NCBI GenBank assembly: GCA_025266875.1
Contig: JALLLT010000002.1
Span: forward strand, 1,116,001 to 1,180,000
Direction: 5' to 3'
Source of the DNA: Fennellomyces sp. T-0311
Taxonomy: Eukaryota > Mucoromycota > Mucoromycetes > Mucorales > Lichtheimiaceae
Length of the DNA: 64,000 bases
Shown one piece after another: positions 1 to 12,023 of the stretch. Under the pieces are notes generated by a model. The model worked only from the letters and a program-made list of their open reading frames with translations. It was not told the origin of the DNA and searched no databases. The position numbers and the translations under genes were made by a program. Every line of letters starts with the position of its first letter. The first letter of the stretch is position 1.

Positions 1-811
1 CGCTTCCTCGACTGTGCACAACAAGGATGAATACAAGGCCGGCCATATCGGTGTTCCATTCAGCTGTAACGAGATCAAGCTCGTCGACGTTCCCGAGATG
101 GAATACTTGGCTACCGATCCTTACCCACGTGGTGAATTGTGTATCCGTGGTCCTAACGTGTTTATGGGTTACTACAAGGATGAGGAGAAGACACGTGAGG
201 CCTTGGATGAGGAGGGCTGGTACCACTCTGGTGATATTGCCATGATCAACGAGCGCGGTTGCGTTGTCATCATTGACCGTAAGAAGAACATCTTCAAGTT
301 GGCTCAGGGTGAATACATTGCGCCTGAGAAGATTGAGGTTGGTATATATACACTTGTAACCGTATGGCATTTATGTTAACCTCTTTTATAGAATGTATAC
401 GCCAAGGATCCTATCATTGCTCAAATCTACGTTCATGGTGACTCTTTGCAGAACTCTCTGGTCGCTGTGGTTGTCCCCGACCCTGAGTATCTAATCGGCA
501 CCTTCCTGCCCAACAAGTTGCCACAGATTGCGGCCAAGAAGCTGTCGTACGAGGAGCTGTGCAAGACCCCCGAGGTCAACAAGGCTATCTTGGAGCAGCT
601 GACTCGCGTCGGCAAGAAGGCCGAGCTCCGTGGTTTTGAACACGTGAAGGCTATCTTCCTCGAGTCATCTCCCTTCACCATTGAAAACGATATTCTCACT
701 CCCACACTCAAGGTCAAGCGTCCTCAGGCAGCCAAGCACTATGCTGAGCAGATCGCTGAATTGTACGCTCAGTTGAACGCCCAGACTGAGCCTGCTAAGG
801 CTAAGTTGTAA
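1..811 (+). CDS. Long-chain acyl-CoA synthetase, C-terminal part (5' end outside window)
   Basis: Activates long-chain fatty acids to acyl-CoA (ATP to AMP plus PPi), feeding lipid synthesis and beta-oxidation. The reading frame is open from base 2. Two exons are visible, 1-337 and 392-811; the intron 338-391 starts GTTGGT and ends TATAG, and joining them gives the family-typical APEKIE-NVYAKD junction. Visible signatures are the C-terminal ANL-domain stretch with HSGDIA, then the hinge IIDRKKNIFKLAQGEYIAPEKIE, which carries the FACS motif of fatty acyl-CoA synthetases. It ends at TAA 809-811 with ALYAQLNAQTEPAKAKL-like tail residues and no PTS1-type SKL, so peroxisomal import by PTS1 is not indicated. 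Which paralog (Faa1/Faa4-like or other) cannot be decided from this portion. Confidence 0.93.
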
Positions 812-2811
812 TACCAAACAGCATTCACTTATCCCAGTTATATTTTGTCATTTCCCCCTCAACCAACTACATCTTCTTAATTCTAAAAATTGTATAAAAG
901 AGTTTACTTTCGTGCACACACAAGCATTCTTCCTAGTCCCGCTGGTTCTATCGTCTAATAGCACCATCGCTTTCGCCTTGAGACTCTCTGCGAGGCATAC
1001 TAATAGACCAAGGAGATTCAAACGATGTATTTTTTAGCTTTTATATCAGCTCAAACAGACCGCGTTATAAGCCCACAGCCTCCGAATTCCGACTTTATAG
1101 TTGCTCTGGTCCTAATTATCCACTCCCTATGCTTTCTTTTACACAACACTATTCATTCCAAATACTTTTTCACGTTTGACTTCTTCCATTTTCCAAATTT
1201 TCCAAATTCGTTGCTTCCAGGTCTTGCTTTTTGGACAATTCCATCCCAACGTCAGCCTATTTTTTTGTCATAGTTCGGTTCCATATGACAAACTAAACTG
1301 TCCATACTGCTCCTGACTGGGACTATCCATCGCAAAAGCAAAACCTGCCTTCATCTGGGTCGACTTTCCTGTTTTTTTTTTCTCCGGAAGAAAGACGAAA
1401 ATCACGCTACTCTAAATAGAGTGCTCCTCTGTCGCTGGTGCGGCTAACTGTTAGAACTACTAAATCCATTGTTAAATTCTCTATCAAGGGTACTCATACA
1501 TCAAGGAAAATATTACCTCCCATAAAATAAATAATAACTTTTGAACTACATCAAGGAAATCTAATGGTTGGATCATTTTCTATTCAAGAAAAGAAAATGT
1601 TATTCGGATGATTTCCCAAGGCACTAGTCTATGGTTCTTCGACCTTTTTTTGAACTTCCTCGATACCGTATCCTTTTCATTCCATGTGTTCTTCACGCTC
1701 TGACGTTTCATTTCGTATGTTTTCCCAATTCTGGCTTCTTCCGTTTCAGATGTTTAGTTCCTTTTCGATTCAAATATCATTAGAGACACAAACTTAATGG
1801 TTTTACAATACAGACGTAATGATGTATTCACTACAAATTAAAAATCTCTTGCATCATAAAAGCGTCTTGTAAATTACGTTTAAAAATTGCATTTTTTCCA
1901 AATAAATGTTTTTCTCTGCCGCTATTCTTTTTAAGACGCATGGTGGAACTGCCACAGATGATAATAACAGAAGATATGTCCTATCGGATAATACATATCG
2001 GTTCAATATCACCACGAAGTGTACTTACATAGTAACTTGTCTACAGGGATTAAGGATTACACCGTATGAACGAATGAGATGACCTCAACAGGACGTAGGA
2101 TAGACTGCAATATAGCACTGCAGTCATTACACTGCAGGGTGGATGTCAAAGACACCCTCAGGTCCGCGTAATTAGAACAAAGGCGAGGGTCCTATACGGC
2201 CGCCATCCATTCAGGCAATTCTAAAGACAAAAGACTATACAAACTGCCATCGTTGATTCAATACACGCAAGATATAAAGCTTACCTAGAGTGCTGCATTC
2301 AATAAAGTATATCCGAAGCTTCAAAGATACTTCCCTTAGTCTATTTTATTCTTTGTGCTGTCTGACCCATCTCATGTTGCAGTACTGTAGCACTGATGAT
2401 TAAAATAGTATGGTTGCAGGCGCTGTAACTAAGCTAATGTTCTTAACATGTATAATATCCGAGGCCTCAGTCCCAAAGTATCCCCAGTCAATAAGCTTTC
2501 GCATGAAGGATGTGCAAGTACACTTCTGGATCACGTCGCGCCCACCAACCAATGAAATAATAACACGCTTTACTTGACTATCCAAGCATCTTTCACGGCC
2601 TTGTTGGTTTTCGGATGCGTACGGGGTGTCCAATTGTAGTTCTATACTGAAGGATCCTACTATACCATTCCTGGCATACCTCAATGCACGTCAGGAAAGG
2701 GTACGGCTTCGTTCCCAATGCTAATAGGTAATGTAAACATGTGTGTTGATTGTTTGTTTGACTCGCGTAGTAAATGCGTAGAAGAATTTATTAAAGGCTG
2801 TACAAAAAATT
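812..2811. other. Intergenic stretch, no supported gene
   Basis: Two kilobases between the acyl-CoA synthetase stop and the 3' end of the minus-strand LIM gene. It is AT-rich with pyrimidine runs. The longest minus-strand frame, 2400-2684 (94 codons), has no recognisable domain, no clear splice partners and no homology I can name, so it is not called as a gene. A palindrome-like CTGCAG-rich stretch near 2117-2136 is the only local sequence peculiarity. Confidence 0.6.
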
Positions 2812-4349
2812 TTACGCCCGTGCACACGTTTTACATATCAGCTCACCAGGTGCTCCTTCCTGCCACAGGCCTGTTTTGAACATATTAGGGTCAATGTTTA
2901 TTTGCAGATACACAAGCTTCCTTTTTTTTTTTTTACCTGGCACACGAACCGAGAGAACTTTGCTACAGCGAGCACACTGAAAATGATGGGTATGGTAATC
3001 CTGGCCAAAAGCGGAAGCGCTTCGACCATCGATCACGTCTCCACAATGTCCACAGATCTTGAGGTTAGTTCCGCGTGGGTGCTTGTAATGCTCTTCGCAG
3101 TAAGGCTTGTTGTCGCGTACATAAAAAGTAGCCGACGCAAATGCCTTACCGCAGTCCTATAGAATGGTCAACAAAGATCGTCCCTCAGGTTCCAAAACAC
3201 TTACTGCGCAAACAAAGCACTCCTTATGCCAATCACCGCCTAGAGCGCCCAAGAACTCACCCTTGAGCACCTCTCCACACCCCATGCACTTGTGCGCAAA
3301 CTTAGCCAGGTAATCCTTTTCGCAATAAGGATGACCGTCATGCACCATAAACTCGCTCGACTCATCAAATGGCTTGGAGCACCCTCGACAGAAAAAATGC
3401 CCCACGTGATAATTCTTGCCCAGCGCTTGAATGGATTTTTCTTCAATGGGCGTACCGCAATAGTCGCAACGTACGCTGAACAATTCGTGGTAATCGAGTG
3501 CGCAGTAAGGCTGACCATCTTTGGTATGGAAGGCGATATGCTCGAGATCCTGGCCGCAGTGCTTGCACGTAAAACAGTCCACGTGCCATTGGTTCTGATC
3601 CACTTTGATGACTCGGCCGGCAATCGGCTTGTCGCATCCTTTACAGCGGATGCCGGTATACAAGGGGTTCGGGACTGATACGCGATCGCTGGGTAGCGCA
3701 GATGGTTTATTGGAAGGGATCGGTGGAGGAGCAGATACACGTGGTGGTGGTTTACTCGCGATAGGTGGAGGACCGGATACGCGTGGCGCTGGTTTACTGG
3801 CAATCGATGGGGGAGCATATACATGTAGCGGTTTACTCGCAATAGGTGGCGGTTGTGACCGAGTAGGCGACGTTGGCGTGGTCTCGGTGGACGGAGTGAC
3901 GGATGCAGGTTTTCTTCGTGGAGCCAGAGATGCTTCAAAGGCATCCACAGAACCGCCTCGAGGCTTGGGCGGCGTTGGTGGTGCTGGTGGGGTCTGCGCC
4001 TGCTTTGTTTCCTCGACCACAGTTCCAGTCACCTGTCGGAGACGGTCCACCTGTGGTTGGATACCGTCGTTGCTAAGACGCAGCTGTTGCTGCATGGGGT
4101 ATACTAGGTCATCACGAGCATCCTTGAGAGGATTTGAGGATGAATCACCGGACGACGTTCGCCATGACGCAGGCTTCATTGCGGGTCTGGGTCCTTTGAG
4201 GTTGCCCACGGGTGTCCGAGAGTCGGTCTGGTTGCTCTTTGGCAAGTCTTTCAAGTACTTGTCTAAGGTCTATGCACGTTAGTAAGAGCACACAGGTGCA
4301 GCAAGGATGTATGGTCCTTACCTAGCTCGTCTTTTGTCAAATAGGACAT
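2812..4349 (-). CDS. pxl1: Paxillin-like LIM-domain protein (four LIM domains)
   Basis: Cytoskeletal scaffold of the paxillin/Pxl1 family, expected at sites of polarised growth or the contractile ring. Exons on the minus strand are 4349-4322, 4262-3205, 3156-2937 and 2870-2812, giving 454 aa. The N terminus (about residues 8-16, ELDKYLKDL) resembles a paxillin LD motif. Residues about 100-200 are Pro/Ser-rich with short tandem repeats of the kind PPPIASKPxPRVS, likely SH3 or actin-regulator ligands. From residue about 216 four LIM domains follow, the first three with full CxxC...HxxC/CxxC...CxxD/H ligand sets (for example CKGC, CDYC, CMGC). The fourth is shorter and ends in CKTCARA. The three-intron model keeps frame throughout. 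The assignment to Pxl1 rather than another LIM family rests on LD motif plus C-terminal LIM order and is an inference. Confidence 0.88.
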
Positions 4350-4596
4350 AACCAAAAGAAGAACGATGATCAACAACGGCGCTTATGCACAGGACTTTCA
4401 TTCTTGATAGGCTTGGAGAGTGCTTTGAATTAACGGAGCTCGAAAAATGTCTACGTCAGGAGGCAATCGAGCGCGGTTGCTTTCTGCCCACGACAAGCTA
4501 AAAAAAACAAAAGAGAATCCTCTTGATTTATCGAGGTTCCCGTCACTTCCTCCCCGTCAATAATTACCCAGATTCTCCCTACTCTTACCTCGTATA

Positions 4597-6221
4597 ATGC
4601 TGAGAAACGCCATTATTCGACGAGGTAAACATTTGCAAGAGACGCGAATAACGAGTATCGAAAAAAGCTCATTGTATTATCAATATTAGCGACTACACCG
4701 TTGGCTCGCAACATGCGTGCCGTTTCGGTTACACGTCACTATGCCAGCACTCCCGATCCTAACGCCAATCCCATCACCGGCAAGACGACTTTTGGCAATC
4801 TTTCCGATGAGGATCGTATCTTCACCAACTTGTATCTTAAGCACGACTATCGCCTGAAGGGCGCGTTGAAGCGCGGCGATTGGTACAAGACCAAGGAAAT
4901 GATTCTGAAGGGTCATGAGTGGATTCTGCAGGAAATGAAGGAGTCCGGTTTGCGTGGTCGCGGTGGTGCCGGTTTCCCTACCGGTCTCAAGTGGAGCTTC
5001 ATGAACAAGCCTCTGGATGGTCGTCCTCGCTACCTTGTCGTGAACGCTGATGAGGGTGAGCCTGGTACCTGCAAAGATCGTGAAATTATGCGTGGTGATC
5101 CCCACAAGCTCGTTGAGGGCTGTCTGTTGGCCGGTGCTGCCATGAAGGCCAATGCTGCCTATATCTACATCCGTGGTGAATTCTACCAGGAAGCCTCTCA
5201 CTTGCAGGAGGCCATCAACGAGGCCTACGCTGCTGGTTTGATCGGCAAGAACGCGTGCGGCTCCGGCATGGACTTTGATGTGTTCATTCATCGTGGCGCT
5301 GGTGCTTACATTTGCGGTGAAGAGACTTCTTTGATTGAATCCATCGAAGGCAAGCAAGGCAAGCCCAGATTGAAGCCCCCGTTCCCTGCTGATGTCGGTC
5401 TCTTTGGCTGTCCTTCCACCGTCACTAACGTCGAGACCGTTGCTGTCGCCCCCACCATTCTTCGTCGCGGTGGCAAATGGTTCGCCAGTTTCGGTCGTGC
5501 TCGTAACCAGGGCACCAAGCTTTTCTGTATCTCTGGCCACGTCAACAACCCCTGCACTGTCGAGGAAGAGATGTCTATTCCCTTGAAGGAGCTGATTGAA
5601 AAGCACTGCGGTGGTGTTCGTGGCGGTTGGGATAACCTCCTTGGCATTGTTCCCGGTGGTTGCTCCGTCCCCATCTTGCCCAAGAACATCTGTGATGACG
5701 TTCTGTAAGTGTATGCACGGAGTAAGCAAAAAGGCAAGTGATGGCTCATGTGTCTCTTTACTTTAGGATGGACTTTGATGCTCTTCGTGATGTCACTTCC
5801 GGTCTTGGTACCGCGGCCGTCATCGTTATGGATAAGTCTACCGACGTTGTCCGTGCTATCTCGCGTTTCTCCAAGTTCTATCGCCACGAATCATGCGGTC
5901 AGTGCACTCCTTGCCGTGAAGGTACCAAGTGGCTCGAAGCCATGATGGATCGTTTCGAGTCCGGCAACGGTCGTCCCGAAGAAATTGATCAGATCTGGGA
6001 GTTGACCAAGCAGATCGAAGGCCATACGATTTGTGCCTTGGGTGATGCCGCAGCATGGCCCGTAAGTGGATCTCCGCATCAGTGGTTTTGCGAATGCGTA
6101 TTTCTAACTCTCTCAATAGGTCCAAGGTTTGATCCGTCACTTCCGACCTGAGCTCGAGGCTCGCATGGCCGAGTTCCAACGCTCGTTGGAGAACCAGCAG
6201 CAGGCTAGCTTGAACGCTTAG
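4597..6221 (+). CDS. nuo51: NADH:ubiquinone oxidoreductase 51-kDa flavoprotein subunit (complex I)
   Basis: Mitochondrial complex I subunit that binds NADH and FMN and carries cluster N3 (NDUFV1 family). Exons are 4597-4624, 4690-5704, 5767-6061 and 6120-6221, giving 479 aa, the usual family length with its presequence. The first 28-nt exon encodes MLRNAIIRR, and with [10 protein letters not shown] it forms a basic, hydroxylated mitochondrial targeting sequence; this decides the start against later ATGs. FMN/NADH glycine-rich motif [10 protein letters not shown] is at about residue 97, and [11 protein letters not shown] is also present. The 4Fe-4S ligands are C391, C394, C397 (CGQCTPC) and C437 (HTIC). 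Introns are 48-65 bp. A long open frame on the opposite strand of exon 2 is a shadow. Confidence 0.97.
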
Positions 6222-6847
6222 AGAAGTTAATAATGCAATTCCCACATCTTTCACGTTCCCCCCAACAACTTTTTAGATTAAAAAAAGAAGCACAAAAAAA
6301 AGAAAACATGTTTCAGTGCTGTTGTGGCGGGTCTTGCGTAAATGACGTGAAATATAGCAACGCAGCGATAAGATAGTGAAATATAACGCATAATAGACAG
6401 CTAGCCAAGATTAACTAACGGCGCAGTACGTAACCCTCGTAATGACTTATACGACGATAACGGACACACTTACTGACGAATTTAGTACCTTTAGTTATTT
6501 CGTATATCACTTTCCTGTCATCCATCCTTCCCTTTGTGTACTTGATACAATTAAACTATACTTTTATTCACGACTTTTATGAATGCTGCGCTTGAGAAAG
6601 AATGAAGGGGGGAAATGTGCTGAACCCGAGTGTCTGTTACCTTTCTACTGGACATTGCGCGATCTCATGTATGACCGAACCTTAATACTAATCCGTAAGC
6701 CCAAGTCCGACGCTCGCATGTTTAAGGCAAACGCCCCTTCTGCGCTCCTTCTTTTTTCTTTCGCCTTTCCCTTTACAGGTGACAACCTATACTTGCTTTT
6801 TTGGGACGACGCGTCATGGCCACTTGCTCACCTTGCAATGTCTCTAG
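6222..6847. other. Intergenic, 3' UTR of complex I gene and promoter of aminopeptidase
   Basis: About 630 bp without a supported gene. A/T-rich sequence after the TAG at 6221 contains A-runs near 6279-6305, suitable for 3'-end formation. Pyrimidine-rich sequence (about 6740-6780) precedes the next start. An open frame at 6583-6924 overlaps the aminopeptidase start in another frame and is not supported. Confidence 0.6.
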
Positions 6848-9800
6848 ATGTCCTCCCAACGCCAAGTACTCCCGACCAATGTCAAACCAGTTCATTACGA
6901 TTTGACATTGAAGCCAGATCTTGAAACCTTTGTCTTTTATGGTCAAGTCAAAGTCGAGCAAGTTTCTTTCTCCCTCAGACCTTGAGAGAGACAGCTAACG
7001 CGTTGTCATAGCCTAGAAGTCAAGGAAGACACGACAGAGATCGTACTGAACACGCATGATATTGAGATCCATTCGGCGGTGCTTGCGTCCACCAGCCTAA
7101 AGACCGAATCCAAGTAAGAACTTGATACAAAAGGCGCATCACATTGTACTAAATCGGATCATCAAGGCAACAAGCCAAGTCGATTACATATGACAAAAAG
7201 AAAGACTTGGCAACGTTGACTTTTGAACAAAGCTTACCCGCCAACGCTAAGGCTCAGCTGGACCTGCAGTTCAAGGGTGAATTGAATGATCAGATGGCTG
7301 GTTTCTATCGCTCCTCGTACAAGGATGCCGAAGGGAAGACACAGTAAGTGGCCCGCATCGTTCGCTTGCGTGGAGAACAGAATTAAGGTATGTGTGTGCT
7401 TCAAGGTACCTTGCCACCACTCAGTTTGAAGCGACGGATGCTCGTCGCGCGTTCCCTTGCTGGGATGAGGTAAATAGAGAGAGCGTGTTTTTTTCCCGTA
7501 AGCTGTCACTGATGGTTGGATGCAAAGCCTGCAATCAAAGCTACATTCGATGTCACCTTAATCGTGCCAGCCGAGCTCACGGCGTTGTCCAACATGGATG
7601 TAAAGTCGGAGAAACCCTACGTGGATACTGCCAAAATGACCAGCGGCAAGCACGAGGGTAAACACGAAGGTGCTACGGGCAAGCATGAGGGTAAACACGA
7701 AGGTGCTGTTGGTAAACATGAGGGTAAACACGAAGGGGCTACTGGTAAACATGAGGGCAAACATGAAGGCGCCACCAGCGGAAAGCACGAAGGAGGAGCT
7801 GTCAAAAAGAACTTGAAGCAAGTAAAGTATGCCAGGACGCCATTGATGAGCACATACTTGCTGGCGTTCATTGTCGGGCCGTTCGAATACATCGAGGCAT
7901 ACACATCGGGCAAGCATAACGGCCATCCGGTGAAGGCGCGCGTGTACGCATTGCCTGGGTCGGTGGAGCAGGGCCGACACGCGTTGAATGTGGCGACGGC
8001 TGCGCTTGAATATTTTGCCAAAGTTTTCGGCGAACAGTACCCTCTGCCCAAGATAGACATGGTGGCCATTCCGGACTTTGAAGCAGGTATGGAAGAAATT
8101 GCCTTTTTCTAATTGCATGAAATTCAAACGGGAAAACATTTCTATGTAGGTGCAATGGAAAACTGGGGTAAGGCCCGCCCATCAGTGTCTTTTGTTTGCG
8201 TTGCTGACCCTTCTTTACAGGCCTGGTGACTTACCGGAACGTTGCAGTATGTCTTGACTCTGTGTTATGTGGTGCCACTTCAACATCCATTCATGCGTTT
8301 TTGTTTCTTTCTTTCTTTTTGTGTGTGTGTGTGCGTGTGTGTGTAGCTTTTGTTTGACGAAAAGTCGTCTTCCATTGTCTTCAAGAAGAGCGTGGCTTAC
8401 ACCGTCTGTCACGAACTGGCGCATCAATGGTTCGGCAATCTGGTTACGATGGAGTGGTGGGAACATCTCTGGCTCAACGAGGGCTTTGCTACGTGGGTGG
8501 GATGGCTTGCTGTCGATCATATCTTTCCGGAATGGAACATTTGGGTTTCATTCGTCAACGAAGACATGCCTCGCGCACTTAATCTGGACGCGCTTCGCTC
8601 GTCTCACCCAATTGAAGTCGCCGTGAATGATCCTGCCGAAATCCATCAAATCTTTGATGCCATCTCGTACTACAAAGGGGCCAGTGTGATTCGCATGTTG
8701 AGCTCCTGGCTGGGTGTCGATACGTTCTTGGCGGGTGTACGTCGCTACCTTCAGAAGCACAAGTATGGCAATGCATCCACCACGGATCTGTGGGAAGCTC
8801 TGAGTGATGAAGCCGGCGTCGATGTGTCACAGTTCATGAACCTTTGGACCAAGCGCGTCGGAGTATGTGACCTGTCAAAAAGCCGTGTGTATCAATGCTA
8901 ATTCGTTGCATAGTACCCCGTGTTGACCGTTGAGGAAAGTGGTAACCATGACATCAAGGTGACACAATCACGATATCTATCCACTGGCGATTTGGAGCAG
9001 GACGAGGACACGTATGTGTGCATGCACCACTTTGTGTGCGCTTTCTCATTCGTATACAACGTTTAGGACCGTTTGGTGGAACCCCTTGCGCATCTTGACT
9101 CCCGAAAAGGTCGAATCCTTCACCCTTACTGAGAAATCACAAAACTTTTTTATTCCGGAAAGCGGATTGTACAAGTTGAACGCTGGCCAGACGTCCGTCT
9201 ACCGTGTCAATTACCCCATCGAAGCGGTTCTTCGACTCGCCGAGGAAATCAAAAAGGGACCCGGTGGTTTGTTGAGCAATGCAGCCGACCGTGTTGGTTT
9301 GATTGCGGATTCAGGCAACTTGTGTGTCAGTGGCGAACAGCGCACGACGGCATTCCTGGAACTTGCCCAGGCATTTGTCAATGAAACGGATTACTTGTAA
9401 GTTTGGATCTCAAAGCGACACACACACCACTCATTGTTTGCATAGTGTGTGGGCCCAATTGAGCATGCACTTTAGCAACATTATCGGCGTGTGGGCAGAT
9501 CAGCCCGACCAAGTGGTTGACCAATTAAAGGCGCTGCGTCGCAGTCTTTTCGCACCGGTTGCCCATCGGCTCGGCTGGGACTTTGCACCCACGGACGACT
9601 ACCTCACCAACCTGTTGCGCGTACTCGCATTGACCAACGCAGGCCGCTCCAACGACACGGAGGTGATTGCCGAAGCCAAGAAGCGATTCTGGGACTTTGT
9701 TGGCGGCAATAACGAGGCGCTGCACCCCAACCTCCGTGGACCGGTGTACGGCATTGTGTTGCTGACTGCCGAAGATGAGGCAGAGGAATTCAAGCTGTGG

Positions 9801-10325
9801 GAAAGCATCCTCAAGATCTACCAGGACGAATCGCTGCCGACAGATCAACGCATGATTGCGCTGAATGCGCTTGGCGGTATCAAGAGCCAGGAGCTCGTGA
9901 TGCGCTATCTCAAGATGAGCTTGGACGGCCAAGTTCGTGGACAAGATTCCATCTATGTGTTCCGCGCGTAAGTTCAATAACTGCGGCCTTATGAAAAAAA
10001 ATATGTAACTCTGCGCATTAGATTGGGCACCAATCCCGATGCACGTGATCTGTTCTGGAAGTACTTTAGTCAGAACTACGAGACGCTGCACGCCAAGTTT
10101 TCCAAATCGCTCAGTTTGTTCGGAAGTGCGGTTCGTTCGGCTGTCAGCGGGTTCACATCGTTCGACAAGTTGGAAGAAATCGAAGCGTTTTTTGCGCACA
10201 AGGACACAAAGGAGTACGCTCGACCATTGCAGCAGGCGCTGGAGTCGGCCAGAGTCAATGCCAAGTGGATCCAGCGAGACCGGGGCGTGGTGGCGGATTG
10301 GGCAACCAAGTATGCGGCAAATTAG
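6848..10325 (+). CDS. ape2: M1-family zinc aminopeptidase (puromycin-sensitive/Ape2 type) with KHEG repeat insert
   Basis: Removes N-terminal residues from peptides; related to PSA/Ape2/Aap1. Twelve exons: 6848-6957, 7012-7113, 7167-7343, 7406-7469, 7528-8086, 8150-8167, 8221-8246, 8347-8862, 8914-9011, 9067-9396, 9446-9967, 10022-10325, giving 941 aa. The GAMEN substrate motif (about 339-343) lies on the 18-nt exon 6. The zinc site HELAH is at 374-378 with E397 in WLNEGF. Intron 1 (6958-7011) has a GC donor (GCAAGT); no GT choice keeps frame. Residues about 190-242 are an insert with nine KHEG units where relatives run directly into the MSTYLVAF-type segment. The C-terminal ERAP1-like helical domain is complete. 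No signal peptide is seen, so cytosolic. The start at 6848 is chosen because [18 protein letters not shown] matches the family N terminus. Confidence 0.95.
7644..7800 (+). repeat. In-frame tandem repeat coding [10 protein letters not shown] units
   Basis: Inside exon 5 of the aminopeptidase, about 155 bp consist of near-repeats of a 33-bp unit coding [12 protein letters not shown], four doublets plus one final single KHEG. Copies differ at synonymous positions (AAG/AAA, GAG/GAA, CAC/CAT), so the amino-acid pattern is more constant than the DNA. Confidence 0.9.
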
Positions 10326-10899
10326 GGCGGTTGTGCTGTTTAGGAAGTTTTCACAAATAAAGAGACACGCTCGCAATTACGTAATGCGTCTGTCTCGTTG
10401 GTGCGCACATGAATACTGGAATAACGACGAGCCAGGCGTATGGAAGCGCCGACTGGGGGGAGAGAGCGCAGGATAACACATTCAAGCTGTGCAACATTAT
10501 GTACTTTATTCCGTGGCAGTTTCTGCGGTGTGCACCTGATCCTTGCAACTTTTCGATTGCCATGGCACAGGCACGTGGTTTCATAAAAGAAACGCCCGTC
10601 GTAGCACTCGATCATGTGTACTGTTGTGCTTTGACATGGTGCGGTGATGGGTCTCGGTGTACCACCCATCCGTGTATGGAGAGTTATGGCAGCCACGCGC
10701 CTTCCGCACGCCCCTTGCGAGCGCTTCTTCGGTGTAGTGTGCGCGATTGATCTTGTAGAGGATGTAAAGACACACACACGCACACACAAGCCGTCTGCAT
10801 TTTGTCAAGTCACGTTTGTAATGTTAAGGAGTCCATAGACGTATCAAATCGCGTCCTTTTGGTGCAGAGTCCCCTATCTTTTTCAACACTCTGCTAACA
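10326..10899. other. Intergenic between aminopeptidase and TMEM33 gene
   Basis: About 570 bp. Open frames on both strands (for example 10409-10750 +, 10340-10789 -) carry no domain and have no splice or codon support. A short (CA)n run lies at about 10771-10787. Nothing else seen. Confidence 0.55.
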
Positions 10900-11719
10900 A
10901 TGCCCTCAGAGACACTCGATGTAAAGGTAATCGTAGCAACCAACGCTCGAACAAACAGATCGGAGCACTAATCAGCCATTCTGAATCAGCAGTCGTTGCA
11001 TTTAGCGTGGTTCGCGGGTCATGTGGCGACATTGGCTGGTGGGACATTGCACATTTTGTCTCTGCTGTTGTTTCATCCGAGCAACAAGCCATACTATTTA
11101 GCGTATCTTGGTGCGTTCATATCATATGCCATCGTAATGTACCAGTCATACGGTGTAAGTTACCATTTATCGCGTTGTAGTATGCGATCTGATCTCTCTC
11201 TCTCTCTCTTTCTTTCTTCAGGTGCCTGTGGCCAGCGGAGCGTACTTTCAGCAGCTGCTTCTGGACGAAAACACACCCTACCTCTTCATGGCAGGTTTCT
11301 GGCTGTTTTTTGGCCCCGTCATCTCGATATCCGTGATCCCGTACGTGACCTATTCGACCTTCCATGTAATTTCGTTCGTACGCAGCAACTATATCTCGAC
11401 ACAGAAAAAGGAGCTTCAGCAAACGCTAAAGTCATGGACCGATATGTACTACGGCGGTGCGATGCGGTTCGTTTCGTTCATCGAAGTGGTTCCTCTCACA
11501 GCACGTGTCGCCATGTGCGCGATCTGGTCTTTCCACTGGACGTCATTCTTTATACACTGCTTCTTTCTGCGTTACCGATACCTTTCCAACGCGTATACCC
11601 GTCAAGTGTTCCGCGACGTTGACACCAAACTCGACACCATGCTGCCTCCGGCTACCAAGCCAACGTACGAAGCATTCCGTGGCGCTCTGGCCCGGTTCGT
11701 GGACACAGCCAACCCATAG
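10900..11719 (+). CDS. TMEM33: TMEM33/Pom33/Tts1-family ER and nuclear-pore membrane protein
   Basis: Multi-pass ER/nuclear-envelope protein that shapes ER tubules and assists nuclear pore distribution in yeasts. Exons are 10900-10926, 10993-11154 and 11222-11719, giving 228 aa, close to the family length. The second exon begins SLHLAWFAGHVATLAGG, the conserved first membrane segment. Further hydrophobic segments are at about residues 45-65, 85-120 and 150-190, with a charged C terminus containing an amphipathic stretch (YRYLSNAYTRQVFRDVDTK). The intron 1 acceptor has tandem CAGCAG, so one Gln could be included or skipped. Family assignment is by pattern and general hydropathy; the paralog is not resolved. 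Confidence 0.85.
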
Positions 11720-12023
11720 TCATTTTTTCTTTTTTTTTTATGAGTTTGGTCAATAACGAAAAATGATGAGAATAAACCTCCAATAAAAAAAACTGCTTGA
11801 AGTAAAAAAGAAATGATGCTTGCTTGTAGTAGTAGTAGTCTAAGAAAGGGTGGGGAGCATAGGAGTAAGATTTGACGGGGTAACAGTAGAAAGGGGGGGG
11901 CATAAACCATAATAGCTATATACACAATAAGGTGGATGCACGCGCACAGACGCAGGGCTGGGAAAAAAGTGCTTCAAGCAACAAGGATATGTAAAGGAAA
12001 GGAGAAATCCAACGTGGAATGGT
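11720..12023. other. Convergent 3' ends of TMEM33 and C2H2 genes
   Basis: A 304-bp gap between two converging genes. It holds AT-rich 3' UTR sequence with AATAAA-like strings (about 11771 and 11782) for the plus gene, T/A-rich sequence serving the minus gene, and a GTAGTAGTAGT microsatellite near 11826. No coding potential recognised. Confidence 0.6.

Noticed and set aside
1025..1273. 82-codon Phe/Ser-rich plus-strand frame
   Set aside because: Composition follows from T/C-rich DNA; no homologous pattern.
2400..2684. 94-codon minus-strand frame in the first intergenic region
   Set aside because: Composition is mildly protein-like but there are no flanking exons, no domain and no conserved motif, so it is not called.
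4686..5729. Long 347-codon open frame on the minus strand opposite the complex I gene
   Set aside because: It is the antisense shadow of exon 2 of the 51-kDa subunit, caused by C-ending codon bias; no domain and no splice logic.
7617..8069. Minus-strand frame with repeated PSCLPSCLP
   Set aside because: Antisense reading of the KHEG repeat in the aminopeptidase exon.
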